A stretch of 33,124 nucleotides of DNA from Desulfobacterales bacterium (GTDB lineage Bacteria; Desulfobacterota; Desulfobacteria; Desulfobacterales; JAHEIW01), in contig JASJAN010000073.1 in NCBI GenBank assembly GCA_030066985.1, positions 1-33,124 of the forward strand, written 5' to 3'. Positions 23,725 to 31,404 of this stretch are shown one piece after another. A program made the translations under genes and the position numbers. The notes under the pieces are model-generated. The model was not told the DNA's origin. It searched no databases and was given only the letters and a program-made list of their open reading frames with translations. The first letter of the stretch is position 1, and each line of letters opens with the position of its first letter.

Positions 23725-25884
23725 TTAGAATTTCTGCCTGGCATAGAACGTTTTCTGAGAAGCCGCCAGAGCCTGGCTGAGGGTAAAAATTTTCTGCTGC
23801 GACAGCAGTGGTAAAAATTTAAGAAACATTTCACCGGTCGCCACGGCATCACCCATGGCGGTATGTCGAGCCAAAATCCGGACACCCAGCCGTTTGGCAA
23901 TGGCTTCCAAATTATGATCTTCATGGGATGGATGGACAACAGCCGACAGCAATAACGTATCCAGCACCGGATTGACAAATTTCACCCCAGTTAACTCCTC
24001 CTTTAATTGTAAAAAGCGCATATCAAAGGCGGCATTATGTGCCACTAAAATGGTGTCTTTTGCGAAATCATAAAACATCGGCAGCACTTCATCGATGGTC
24101 GGCATTCCCTCCAGCATCTCGGGGTGAATGCCGTGTATCCTTACCGAAGTCCAGGGCACCGATCGTTTGGGATCCACCAATTGCTCGAAGCGCTCGTTTT
24201 GCAGCAAGCGGCCATTAACGATGCGAACGGCACCAACGGAGATGATCTCGTCGCCCTCAGTGGGGTTCAAACCGGTGGTTTCCAGATCGAACACCGTATA
24301 AGACAGTTTAGACAAATTGCGGTTCTGCAGCTCCGGTTGTTCCTCCACCTGCAAAAACATATCAAAATTATAGAACTCGGGACGGCTTTCCGGCAGGATC
24401 ATCAATGAGCGTGATCGCTCGGGTTTGATGAGGTAAACGACCGGTAGAAAAAAGCGCACATAAGCGGTATCCTTTAAGCTCTTGGATGCATATAAGCCGA
24501 TTTCACCGTTGTGATGATCAATCACTTCTCTGAGGGTTAGCGAGAAGCCCTCTTTTTCAAAAGACAGTGGCTGGGTTTCCCAGGCTTTTAGTAGATCTGC
24601 TTTTAGCGGGTGCCCTGACCAGAGCAGATCCAAACCCACAAAACGCTGCAACTGGATCAAGCGGCAACTCATTTCACTCACCCCGGTCGCTTTTTGGATC
24701 TGTTGAATGACAAACAAAAGGGCCAGCAAAAAAGAGGATTGGTCGACATGGACGTAATGCTCGCTGGCAATATCATCTGTTCGCAAATCAGCACCTAGAC
24801 TCTGACGACACCTGGCCCTCAATACGTCTAACAGATCTTGCACTGCAATCCGCTCCAGCGGCCATTGATTGAACATGGGGTGAGAAGACAGGGTGGGATC
24901 GCGTTCCAAAAGGTCACCGATATTTAGTGACTCTTTGTGAATAATCTTTTTAAGTGTCTCAAGACGATTGGCATCCATATCCGGGTAATCCAGGATGGTT
25001 TCAATCGCCGAACGGATACCGGCAAATGAAGCCCGGATGCCGCGGGTAAACGATTGCAGTGTGAGATTCAGATAATTTTGGGATTCAAGCTGCTGGGTAA
25101 TATCAGACAAGATCAAGATCAAGCCCGAGTAATGCCGGCGAAAGTCTAAAACCGGAACCGCTTCAGCGCGCAGCAATGTATTTTCAGCACCTTGAGTAAC
25201 AAAGTAGGAAACCACATCTGCGTCGTCATTTTCTAATTTCGTAATAATTTGATCGATGGTGTGACGGATTAAATTTTCGTCAAAAATCTCGAAAACGGAG
25301 CGCCCCAGGCCAACAAATCTTAGGCCGGTTTCATGGCTGTCATCACCCATACCCGACAGCAGTTGTTTGGCGCGGTTATTGTACAGCAAAATTTGGCCCT
25401 CCGGATTGCAGACGATCACCCCTTCGGGCAACTCCGACATTATGGCCGCCAGGATATTTTTCTCTTCTTCCGATTGGGCCCGGGCCGTATTGACGCGTTT
25501 TTCAATATCATTTAGCAGGGATTCATAGTGGGTCGCCCCTTCGTTTAAACGCTCGCAGAGCTGCTGAATCTCGGCGGCACCGGCAATATCAAACCGGTGA
25601 GAAGGATTGGTTGGATTCACCAGAGTTATTTGTTCGGTAATTTTGCGCAAAGGCCGGATGTATTTGCGCAAGATGCTGTCTAAAAGAAGTGCGCCGGACA
25701 GCAGCAACAAAACTGCCAGGATCAGAAGAGGCCCGAAATGCGCCTTGATAAGGTCCGCCAAAAAGCCTAACGCTTCCGGGGAAAGTTGGGTTTTAAACCA
25801 GACGGCAAAACCAATGCATATGATCAGCCAAGCGGCAACAGATAGCGCAATCGCCTGCCAGAATTTATGTCCCCGTCTTTTCAT
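23725..25884 (-). CDS. Membrane sensor (HAMP-PAS, degenerate kinase) fused to a DEDDh 3'-5' exonuclease
   Basis: The 719-residue protein has two membrane helices (about 10-30 and 52-71), a HAMP-like linker (75-130), a PAS domain (145-265), a kinase-like helical region (275-480) and a C-terminal DnaQ-type exonuclease domain (527-700). All five exonuclease residues are present: Asp533 and Glu535 (VFDLETTG), Asp621 (HNAAFDMRF), His674 and Asp679 (ARHTAMGD). The kinase part lacks a phospho-accepting His at the H-box position (SFTRGIRASFAGI) and has no clear ATP-binding boxes, so it is probably a signalling scaffold. The start overlaps the receiver gene by 20 bp, which implies translational coupling. 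The substrate is unknown; it could act on RNA, DNA or a small nucleotide. Confidence 0.88.
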   Translation of the reverse strand: MKRRGHKFWQAIALSVAAWLIICIGFAVWFKTQLSPEALGFLADLIKAHFGPLLILAVLLLLSGALLLDSILRKYIRPLRKITEQITLVNPTNPSHRFDIAGAAEIQQLCERLNEGATHYESLLNDIEKRVNTARAQSEEEKNILAAIMSELPEGVIVCNPEGQILLYNNRAKQLLSGMGDDSHETGLRFVGLGRSVFEIFDENLIRHTIDQIITKLENDDADVVSYFVTQGAENTLLRAEAVPVLDFRRHYSGLILILSDITQQLESQNYLNLTLQSFTRGIRASFAGIRSAIETILDYPDMDANRLETLKKIIHKESLNIGDLLERDPTLSSHPMFNQWPLERIAVQDLLDVLRARCRQSLGADLRTDDIASEHYVHVDQSSFLLALLFVIQQIQKATGVSEMSCRLIQLQRFVGLDLLWSGHPLKADLLKAWETQPLSFEKEGFSLTLREVIDHHNGEIGLYASKSLKDTAYVRFFLPVVYLIKPERSRSLMILPESRPEFYNFDMFLQVEEQPELQNRNLSKLSYTVFDLETTGLNPTEGDEIISVGAVRIVNGRLLQNERFEQLVDPKRSVPWTSVRIHGIHPEMLEGMPTIDEVLPMFYDFAKDTILVAHNAAFDMRFLQLKEELTGVKFVNPVLDTLLLSAVVHPSHEDHNLEAIAKRLGVRILARHTAMGDAVATGEMFLKFLPLLSQQKIFTLSQALAASQKTFYARQKF

Positions 25885-26254
25885 GCGTATTTTCTAGAAG
25901 CTCTTTAACCTTGGCAACGACTTCTGCATTCGAAAACGGTTTGATAATGTAGGCGTCCGCCCCGAGCGCCATACCTTTGGCAATTTCAACCTCGCGGCCC
26001 TTGGCTGTTAGAAAAATGATTTTAACATTTCTAAAATCAGGATTCAATCGCACGATTTCGCAGACTTCATACCCATCAATTCCGGGAAGCATGATGTCCA
26101 AAAGGATGAGGTCCGGCTTGTATTTTAAAATAATATCAAGCGCATCCTCACCGTTTTTGGCAACGATGACATTGTAGCCCTGCTGCTCCATCAAAAACTG
26201 GATCGGAACAACAATACTGGGCTCATCATCTACGATGAGTATTTCTTTGGGCAT
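25865..26254 (-). CDS. Single-domain response regulator (CheY-like receiver)
   Basis: The 129-residue protein is one receiver domain. The acidic pair is at residues 9-10 (VDDEP), the phosphoacceptor is Asp53 (LILLDIMLPGIDGYEV), the Thr switch is in IIFLTAKG and the conserved Lys is in YIIKPFS. No output domain is present. It lies 12 nt downstream of the propionyl-CoA synthetase gene and overlaps the exonuclease-sensor gene by 20 bp, so the three form an operon. The partner kinase may be the SLC5-kinase at 20614, since the sensor beside it lacks a phospho-His. AGTGG precedes the ATG. Confidence 0.92.
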   Translation of the reverse strand: MPKEILIVDDEPSIVVPIQFLMEQQGYNVIVAKNGEDALDIILKYKPDLILLDIMLPGIDGYEVCEIVRLNPDFRNVKIIFLTAKGREVEIAKGMALGADAYIIKPFSNAEVVAKVKELLENTHEKTGT

Positions 26255-26266
26255 AGTGATACCACT

Positions 26267-28174
26267 TTATTCTTTTCTGGCTTTGGCGTAGCCGATACCA
26301 GTCAGCGCTTCCTCCATTTCATCCAGAATAGTCGGATCATCGATGGTTGCCGGCACGTTGTAAGGTGTATTATCGGCAATTTTTTGGATCGTGCCGCGCA
26401 AAATTTTGCCGGAGCGCGTTTTGGGCAGGCGCTTGACCACCGTGGCGGTCTTAAAAGAAGCCACCGGCCCGATGCGATCGCGCACCATCTGGATGACTTC
26501 AGCGATTATCTCGTTCGAATCACGCTCAACACCGGCATTCAGCACCATAAATCCAACGGGCACCTGTCCCTTGAGTTTGTCTTCAACCCCTAATACCGCA
26601 CATTCGGCCACATCCGGGTGATCGGCCAGGACTTCTTCCATAGCACCGGTGGAAAGCCGGTGACCGGCAACGTTGATAATGTCATCGGTGCGGCTCATCA
26701 CAAAAACATAGCCTTCATCATCAATATAACCGGCATCTGCGGTTTTGTAATAGCCGGGGAATTCCTCCATGTAAGCCGCCAAAAAGCCATCATCGTTATT
26801 CCACAGTGTCGGCAGAGTGCCCGGCGGCATGGGCAATTTGGCCACTAGCGCTCCGATTTCACCGCTGGCAACCGGCTGGGTGTTTTCATCAACCACCTGC
26901 AGGTTCCAGCCCGGAGCCGCTTTGGTGGGCGAGCCTTCCTTGACCGGAAAATGATGCAGTCCCAGACAATTCCCAGCGATGGCCCAGCCGGTTTCCGTCT
27001 GCCACCAGTGATCGATGACCGGAACATTCAGGCTGTTTTCAGCCCATTTAAGCGTATCGGGGTCCGTGCGTTCACCGGCCAGAAAAAGCGCCTTAAAATT
27101 GGACAAATCATAATTTTTCATCAGCTCCGCTTTGGGATCTTCGCGTTTAATGGCGCGAAATGCCGTCGGCGCTGTAAACATGACCTTGACATTGTGTTCG
27201 GAAATCACGCGCCAGAAAACACCGGCATCCGGTGTGCCCACCGGTTTGCCTTCAAATAAAATGGTGGTGCATCCTTTCAGCAAAGGGCCGTAAACGATAT
27301 AGGAATGGCCCACGACCCAACCCACATCCGAGGCCGCCCAATAGACATCGCCGGCTTGCACATTATAAACGGCACCCATCGTCCATTTAAGGGCCACCAT
27401 GTGACCGCCGTTATCGCGCACCACGCCTTTGGGCACACCCGTGGTTCCGGATGTATACAGGATGTACAATGGATCGGTGGCCGCCACCGGCACACAATCA
27501 TGCGGTTGGGCTTTTGACATGACAGCATCCCAATCCAGATCACGCCCTTCTTGCATCGAAGCGGTTTCCATGGGTCGCTGCTTGACAATGCAATACTCCG
27601 GCTTAGCGTCAGCCATGTCAATGGCCTCATCCAGCAGCGGTTTGTAGGCAATGATGCGTTTGACCTCTATACCGCAGGAAGCGGACACAATGACCTTGGG
27701 CTTGGCATCATTGATGCGCACCGCCAGTTCTTTGGCGGCAAATCCACCAAACACCACCGAGTGCACCGCACCCAGACGGGCGCTGGCCAGCATAGCAATA
27801 ACAGCTTCCGGAATCATCGGCATGTAAATCAGGACCCGATCGCCCTTGCTCAAACCCTGGGCAGCCAGGGCGCCGGCAAAACGGGCCACCTCGTCACGCA
27901 GATCGTTGTAGGTGTATTTTTTGATGGTATCGGTAACCGGCGAATCGTAAATCATCGCGTTTTGATCACCCCGGCCGTTGTCAATGTGATAATCCAGGGC
28001 GTTGTAGCAGGTGTTCATCTCCCCGCCACTAAACCAGCGATAAAACGGTTTGTTAGAATCATCCAATACCTTTTCCCATTTTTTATACCAGTGGCAGTCT
28101 TCAGCTGCCGCCCCCCAGAAACCGTTTGGGTCTTCCATGGATTGGCTATGGGCAACTTCATAAGGATTTGCCAT
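26267..28174 (-). CDS. prpE: Propionyl-CoA synthetase (PrpE/ACSS3-type AMP-forming acyl-CoA synthetase)
   Basis: The 635-residue enzyme activates a short-chain acid, most likely propionate, to its CoA thioester via an acyl-adenylate. Visible motifs are the P-loop YTSGTTGVPKG, the PrpE-like RDNGGHMVALKWTM after it, WWQTETG, RTDDIINVAGHRLS and the C-terminal catalytic Lys in PKTRSGKILRGT; the ending TIDDPTILDEMEEAL is also PrpE-like. Acetate may be a secondary substrate. An excellent site (AAAGGAGG) precedes the ATG. It is the first gene of an operon with a receiver and an exonuclease-sensor. The catalytic Lys is the residue acetylated in related enzymes, so post-translational control is possible. 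Long antisense frames over this gene are compositional shadows. Confidence 0.9.
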   Translation of the reverse strand: MANPYEVAHSQSMEDPNGFWGAAAEDCHWYKKWEKVLDDSNKPFYRWFSGGEMNTCYNALDYHIDNGRGDQNAMIYDSPVTDTIKKYTYNDLRDEVARFAGALAAQGLSKGDRVLIYMPMIPEAVIAMLASARLGAVHSVVFGGFAAKELAVRINDAKPKVIVSASCGIEVKRIIAYKPLLDEAIDMADAKPEYCIVKQRPMETASMQEGRDLDWDAVMSKAQPHDCVPVAATDPLYILYTSGTTGVPKGVVRDNGGHMVALKWTMGAVYNVQAGDVYWAASDVGWVVGHSYIVYGPLLKGCTTILFEGKPVGTPDAGVFWRVISEHNVKVMFTAPTAFRAIKREDPKAELMKNYDLSNFKALFLAGERTDPDTLKWAENSLNVPVIDHWWQTETGWAIAGNCLGLHHFPVKEGSPTKAAPGWNLQVVDENTQPVASGEIGALVAKLPMPPGTLPTLWNNDDGFLAAYMEEFPGYYKTADAGYIDDEGYVFVMSRTDDIINVAGHRLSTGAMEEVLADHPDVAECAVLGVEDKLKGQVPVGFMVLNAGVERDSNEIIAEVIQMVRDRIGPVASFKTATVVKRLPKTRSGKILRGTIQKIADNTPYNVPATIDDPTILDEMEEALTGIGYAKARKE

Positions 28175-28256
28175 GATGTGCCTCCTTTGGCCGGATCGTG
28201 TTCAATTTTATGGCAGTTAAAGTGGTTGCTCCTGTCGTTGGATAACCTCGACGTTA

Positions 28257-28335
28257 GGCGTCAGATCTTGGGTTTCAGACCAGCGCTGCACTCACCTTAT
28301 CTGAAACCTGACACCTGACACCTGACACCTTTTTT
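28257..28335. repeat. Heptamer inverted repeat C with T run on the plus strand
   Basis: GGCGTCAGATCTTGGGTTTCAGA (from 28257, shown in its two halves GGCGTCA and GGTTTCAGA) faces TCTGAAACC-TGACACC-TGACACC-TGACACC (28300-28329), followed by six T's. The end CTGACACC-T6 matches element A in opposite orientation. It lies between the prpE start and the end of the TPR lipoprotein gene. The plus-strand T run serves no visible gene. Confidence 0.65.
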
Positions 28336-28415
28336 AAACCCAACACCTGAATGTTGTATCACGCTTTTCAAGTGTGGAAATGATTCTGTTGAACCCCCCT
28401 TTTTGCAATGCCGGT

Positions 28416-28913
28416 TCACGAGGTGCTGTTTGAGGTTTGCACCTTTTGCTTTAAAAATTCCAGATGCCGGCGGATACCTTTATCCGTATTCGGCTCGTTG
28501 CTAAACATACGCTTTATAAAACCCGGCGGATCATCGATCTCCGGATCCAGCTCCAGCCCTTTTTCGTAATCGGCGATGGCTTTTTCATATTGCCCCATGC
28601 GGCTGTATATGGATCCCCGATTCACATAGGCATTGGCCATGGTCGGTTCGATTTCAATGGCCCTGTTGTAATCCGGCAGCGCTTCTTCAAAGCGTTCCAG
28701 GGTACTGAGTGTGTTGGCCCTTCCCAAGAAGCCGTCGGCCTTGTTTGGATCAATATCAATGGCGCGGTTGAAGGCTTCAAGTGCGTTATCCGTCCTGTTT
28801 CGATTGAGGGCGGAAATACCATCCAGGATCGCATCCTGATAATCTGAAACGCCCAGGCCGCAACCGCTCACCAGGAGCAATGAAATGGTTAGTATAAATA
28901 CGGGACGATACAT
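28416..28913 (-). CDS. TPR-repeat lipoprotein
   Basis: From the ATG at 28913 the 165-residue product has a compact lipoprotein signal with lipobox LVSGC (Cys18). Three tetratricopeptide repeats follow (NALEAFNRAIDIDPNKAD, EALPDYNRAIEIEPTMAN, KAIADYEKGLELDPEI) with the usual spacing of 34 residues. No catalytic motif is seen; it is probably a protein-binding scaffold at the inner or outer membrane. Neither the ATG nor an upstream in-frame TTG at 28946 has a good ribosome binding site; the ATG is preferred because the signal peptide is then of normal length. It lies between the symporter and propionyl-CoA synthetase genes on the same strand, separated from both by hairpins, so it may be independently expressed. 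Confidence 0.82.
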   Translation of the reverse strand: MYRPVFILTISLLLVSGCGLGVSDYQDAILDGISALNRNRTDNALEAFNRAIDIDPNKADGFLGRANTLSTLERFEEALPDYNRAIEIEPTMANAYVNRGSIYSRMGQYEKAIADYEKGLELDPEIDDPPGFIKRMFSNEPNTDKGIRRHLEFLKQKVQTSNSTS

Positions 28914-28989
28914 AGTTTGCGGGTACTGATAGCCTTTAGCAAGCAATCATCCCTGCCCCCTTTGATTTTAATTCGCTGATGGAGGGATT

Positions 28990-29019
28990 GGACGGGGAGG
29001 CGGTCACGCCTCCCCGTCC
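28990..29019 (-). terminator. Strong GC-rich hairpin after the symporter gene
   Basis: GGACGGGGAGGCG (28990-29002) pairs perfectly with CGCCTCCCCGTCC (29007-29019) over 13 bp with a 4-nt loop, about 37 nt past the symporter stop. No T run follows on the minus strand, so it may act as a 3' stabilising or factor-assisted terminator. Confidence 0.6.
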
Positions 29020-29056
29020 TTCTGATATCCACTTAATCCAATTTAACGTCTATGGG

Positions 29057-31075
29057 TCAGACGCCGGATTGTCCGCGGGAGGTGCCCTCAGTAACAGCAG
29101 GCTCATCTTCGTAAATATCGTGCTTCAAGGCCTCAAAGTCGGTGGTAATGTTGGTCGACATTTGCAGCTTGTAGGCCAGGAACCACATCATACCGACACC
29201 CGCGATCCACCAGATAATCTGCCAGATCCAGATAGATGGCATACCATTGGGCCAGGTTGACGGATCCATGGGATCACCGAAGATGGTGTTGCCGATCACG
29301 CAGAACGGACCGATGGCAAACAGGAACCAGATGATGGTGATCGCCCAGCCCCATTTGATCAACGGTTTCTTTTCTTCGGGCAAACCCGCATGCGCTGAGA
29401 CAAATTTATGCCATTCGATGCGGAATGTATCCTCGGCTTCCTTGGGCTGCGTAAACAGGCTGATAAGGATGGCCACCGGCAGGTTGAACAAAATACCCCA
29501 GCCAGCAGCGTAAATTGTCAGCGGGTTATAGCCCCAGGGCAGCCCCAGGTCGAACCGGAAGGTTAGAAAGACCGCAATCATACCGCAGATCAGCCCCGTA
29601 ACCACGCCCTGACGGGTGAGGAATCTCCAGTAGCAGACCGAAATCAGGGCCGGGTACATCATAAACCCGTAGGAGGTCGCAAATGCACCCAACATCACGA
29701 TGGCCCCGGGCACAAGGCTTGCAAAAATCAGCGCCGAGCCCACAACGATCAGAACGGTAATACGGCCCCAGTAGGTTTGCTGCGTTTCGGTCATGTCCTT
29801 TTTAATAAAGCGTTTGACGATGTCACGAGTCAGCATACCAGAAGCGGTCGACATATAGGCCGCGCCGGTGGATTGCATGGCCGCCAGAGCACAGATGGCC
29901 AGCAGGCCCACGGCAAACGGTGCGGTGTCTTTCAGCAGATGGATTAAATACGGCACCAGGTTGGCCTGTTTGCCGCCTACCAGGTTGGCAAGGGGCAGGA
30001 TGGTTGAATCCATCCCCTCCGGCCTGTATAATGAAAGGACCCAGCCGCCCATGGCTTGCATGGTGGTGAAAATGAACAGGGCAAAGCCGATCCCCAGGGT
30101 CGAAGCCCATACTTGCTGCAGCGGGAAAGGTTTGGGGTTTTTGTTGGCAAACGCCCACATCGAAAAGGCCGGTGACGCATGAATACCCATCAACGCAAAC
30201 ATGTAGGTTAAAATCATGAAACCGGTCCAGGTGCCGCCCACAGCTGTCGCCTGGGAGGGCACGAACTGGATGACGCCCGGCACCGCCACCAGGTGGGAAT
30301 ACCCATCCGGTGTCAGTTTGATGATGGATTTCTTGTTGGCCAGAAAGACTTTGACCGCCTCCGGATCAGCCCAGGCGGGCACCGCCGTTCCGCCGCTGTG
30401 GATCCAGGCCACGACATCGCCGAACTTGGAGGTCAGCGAATCCCAACCACCGGCATAATTGACGGCAATAACGCCGATGCCAAGAATACCGCCCCAGAGC
30501 AGAATGCATTGGGCCGTATCCACGTAAGCCACCGAGCGCAAACCGCCCAGGGCCACGTACAAGAGCACGACGATGGCCAACAGCCACATGCCCACATTAA
30601 CCGAAAACAAGCCATCGGTTAAAATGTTAAACAGCACGCCCGAGGCCCGCAGCTGAATTCCCAGGTAGGGAATACTGAAAAACAGCGCCACGATCACTGT
30701 TAGAACACGCATGGCCTCTGAGTTAAAATAACCATGGAACATCTCCCCCGGGGTCACATATCCATAGCGTTTGCCGATCAGCCACTGGCGTTTCAAAAAG
30801 AGCACGCCCGTGAACGGAATGGTTAACACATAAAATGATGCATACCCGTAGGGTAGCCCATCCCGCCACATCAGAGCCGGGTGGCCGACAAAGGTCCAAC
30901 CGCTGAAGGAGGTCGCTGTGGCTGCCAGTACGAATACCCAGATGTTGAGCTGGCGTCCGGCAATAAAGTAGTCGGTTCCCTTCTTGGCAATCAGGTAGCC
31001 ACGGACTCCGATGGTAATGCAGTATCCCCAGTAAAGGAGAACAAAAAAGAACAGCCAGTAAATATGAGTAGCCAT
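29057..31075 (-). CDS. actP: Sodium:solute symporter, ActP-like (acetate/short-chain acid uptake)
   Basis: The 672-residue integral membrane protein is an SSS-family symporter. It has about 13 core helices, the GTDYFIAGRQLN segment after helix 1, the SFSGWTFVGHPALMWRDG region and GGLRSVAYVDTAQ typical of the family. The last 130 residues add two further helices (IIWFLFAIGPFCVIG and IWQIIWWIAGVGMMWFLAY) that may stand in for the separate small DUF4212-type subunit of related symporters, which is absent here. Substrate assignment to acetate or propionate rests on the neighbours (acetyl-CoA and propionyl-CoA synthetases, SLC5-kinase, DUF294 protein), not on visible binding residues. AAAGGAG precedes the ATG. 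A promoter candidate lies about 95 nt upstream. The symbol is provisional. Confidence 0.85.
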   Translation of the reverse strand: MATHIYWLFFFVLLYWGYCITIGVRGYLIAKKGTDYFIAGRQLNIWVFVLAATATSFSGWTFVGHPALMWRDGLPYGYASFYVLTIPFTGVLFLKRQWLIGKRYGYVTPGEMFHGYFNSEAMRVLTVIVALFFSIPYLGIQLRASGVLFNILTDGLFSVNVGMWLLAIVVLLYVALGGLRSVAYVDTAQCILLWGGILGIGVIAVNYAGGWDSLTSKFGDVVAWIHSGGTAVPAWADPEAVKVFLANKKSIIKLTPDGYSHLVAVPGVIQFVPSQATAVGGTWTGFMILTYMFALMGIHASPAFSMWAFANKNPKPFPLQQVWASTLGIGFALFIFTTMQAMGGWVLSLYRPEGMDSTILPLANLVGGKQANLVPYLIHLLKDTAPFAVGLLAICALAAMQSTGAAYMSTASGMLTRDIVKRFIKKDMTETQQTYWGRITVLIVVGSALIFASLVPGAIVMLGAFATSYGFMMYPALISVCYWRFLTRQGVVTGLICGMIAVFLTFRFDLGLPWGYNPLTIYAAGWGILFNLPVAILISLFTQPKEAEDTFRIEWHKFVSAHAGLPEEKKPLIKWGWAITIIWFLFAIGPFCVIGNTIFGDPMDPSTWPNGMPSIWIWQIIWWIAGVGMMWFLAYKLQMSTNITTDFEALKHDIYEDEPAVTEGTSRGQSGV

Positions 31076-31144
31076 GTTCTTCTCCTTTCACAGATTAGTA
31101 GACAAATTACGATTCATATCCGTAATCAACGTTTGCGGGCCGGC

Positions 31145-31156
31145 ATCACCTCCTTT
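31145..31156 (-). promoter_or_regulatory. Orphan full-length Shine-Dalgarno sequence in the symporter leader
   Basis: AAAGGAGGTGAT on the minus strand is complementary to the whole 3' end of 16S rRNA, yet its only close ATG is too near (2 nt from AGGAGG) and opens a six-residue frame, MPARKR. The symporter's own site is some 60 nt further on. It may be a leader peptide or a ribosome standby site. Confidence 0.4.
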
Positions 31157-31167
31157 GCTTTGTGCGT

Positions 31168-31195
31168 TTAATAGATAATCTGATCGCATTGTCAA
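31168..31195 (-). promoter_or_regulatory. Sigma70-type promoter of the symporter gene
   Basis: On the minus strand TTGACA (31195-31190, perfect) is followed after 16 nt by TATTAA (31173-31168). The transcript would start near 31160 and carry a leader of about 85 nt. An imperfect inverted repeat at 31206-31250 (TCTGCAG / CTGCAGA with inner GCAC / GTGC) lies immediately upstream, where an activator could bind. Confidence 0.6.
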
Positions 31196-31404
31196 TCCCC
31201 AAATGTCTGCAGAGCACTGTCGCGTCCATAGTAGCGTGCATCCCTGCAGAAGGCCTGTCATTTTTTTACCGTTGGTGGATACCTTTGACAGTTCATTCGG
31301 ATCTCCTCTTGCCTGTCTTTTCAGATTCTGGTTCAGTTGCGCCTGTGTTCGTATTAGGCAAAACAGCGATCAGGCGTTTCTAACCCGAACAGGTCAAAAC
31401 CCTA

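Noticed and set aside
27551-28318. 255-residue plus-strand frame opposite prpE
   Set aside because: It is antisense to the strongly conserved acyl-CoA synthetase and arises from its codon composition.
28300-28329. CRISPR array
   Set aside because: The repeats are 7-bp tandem units with no spacers.
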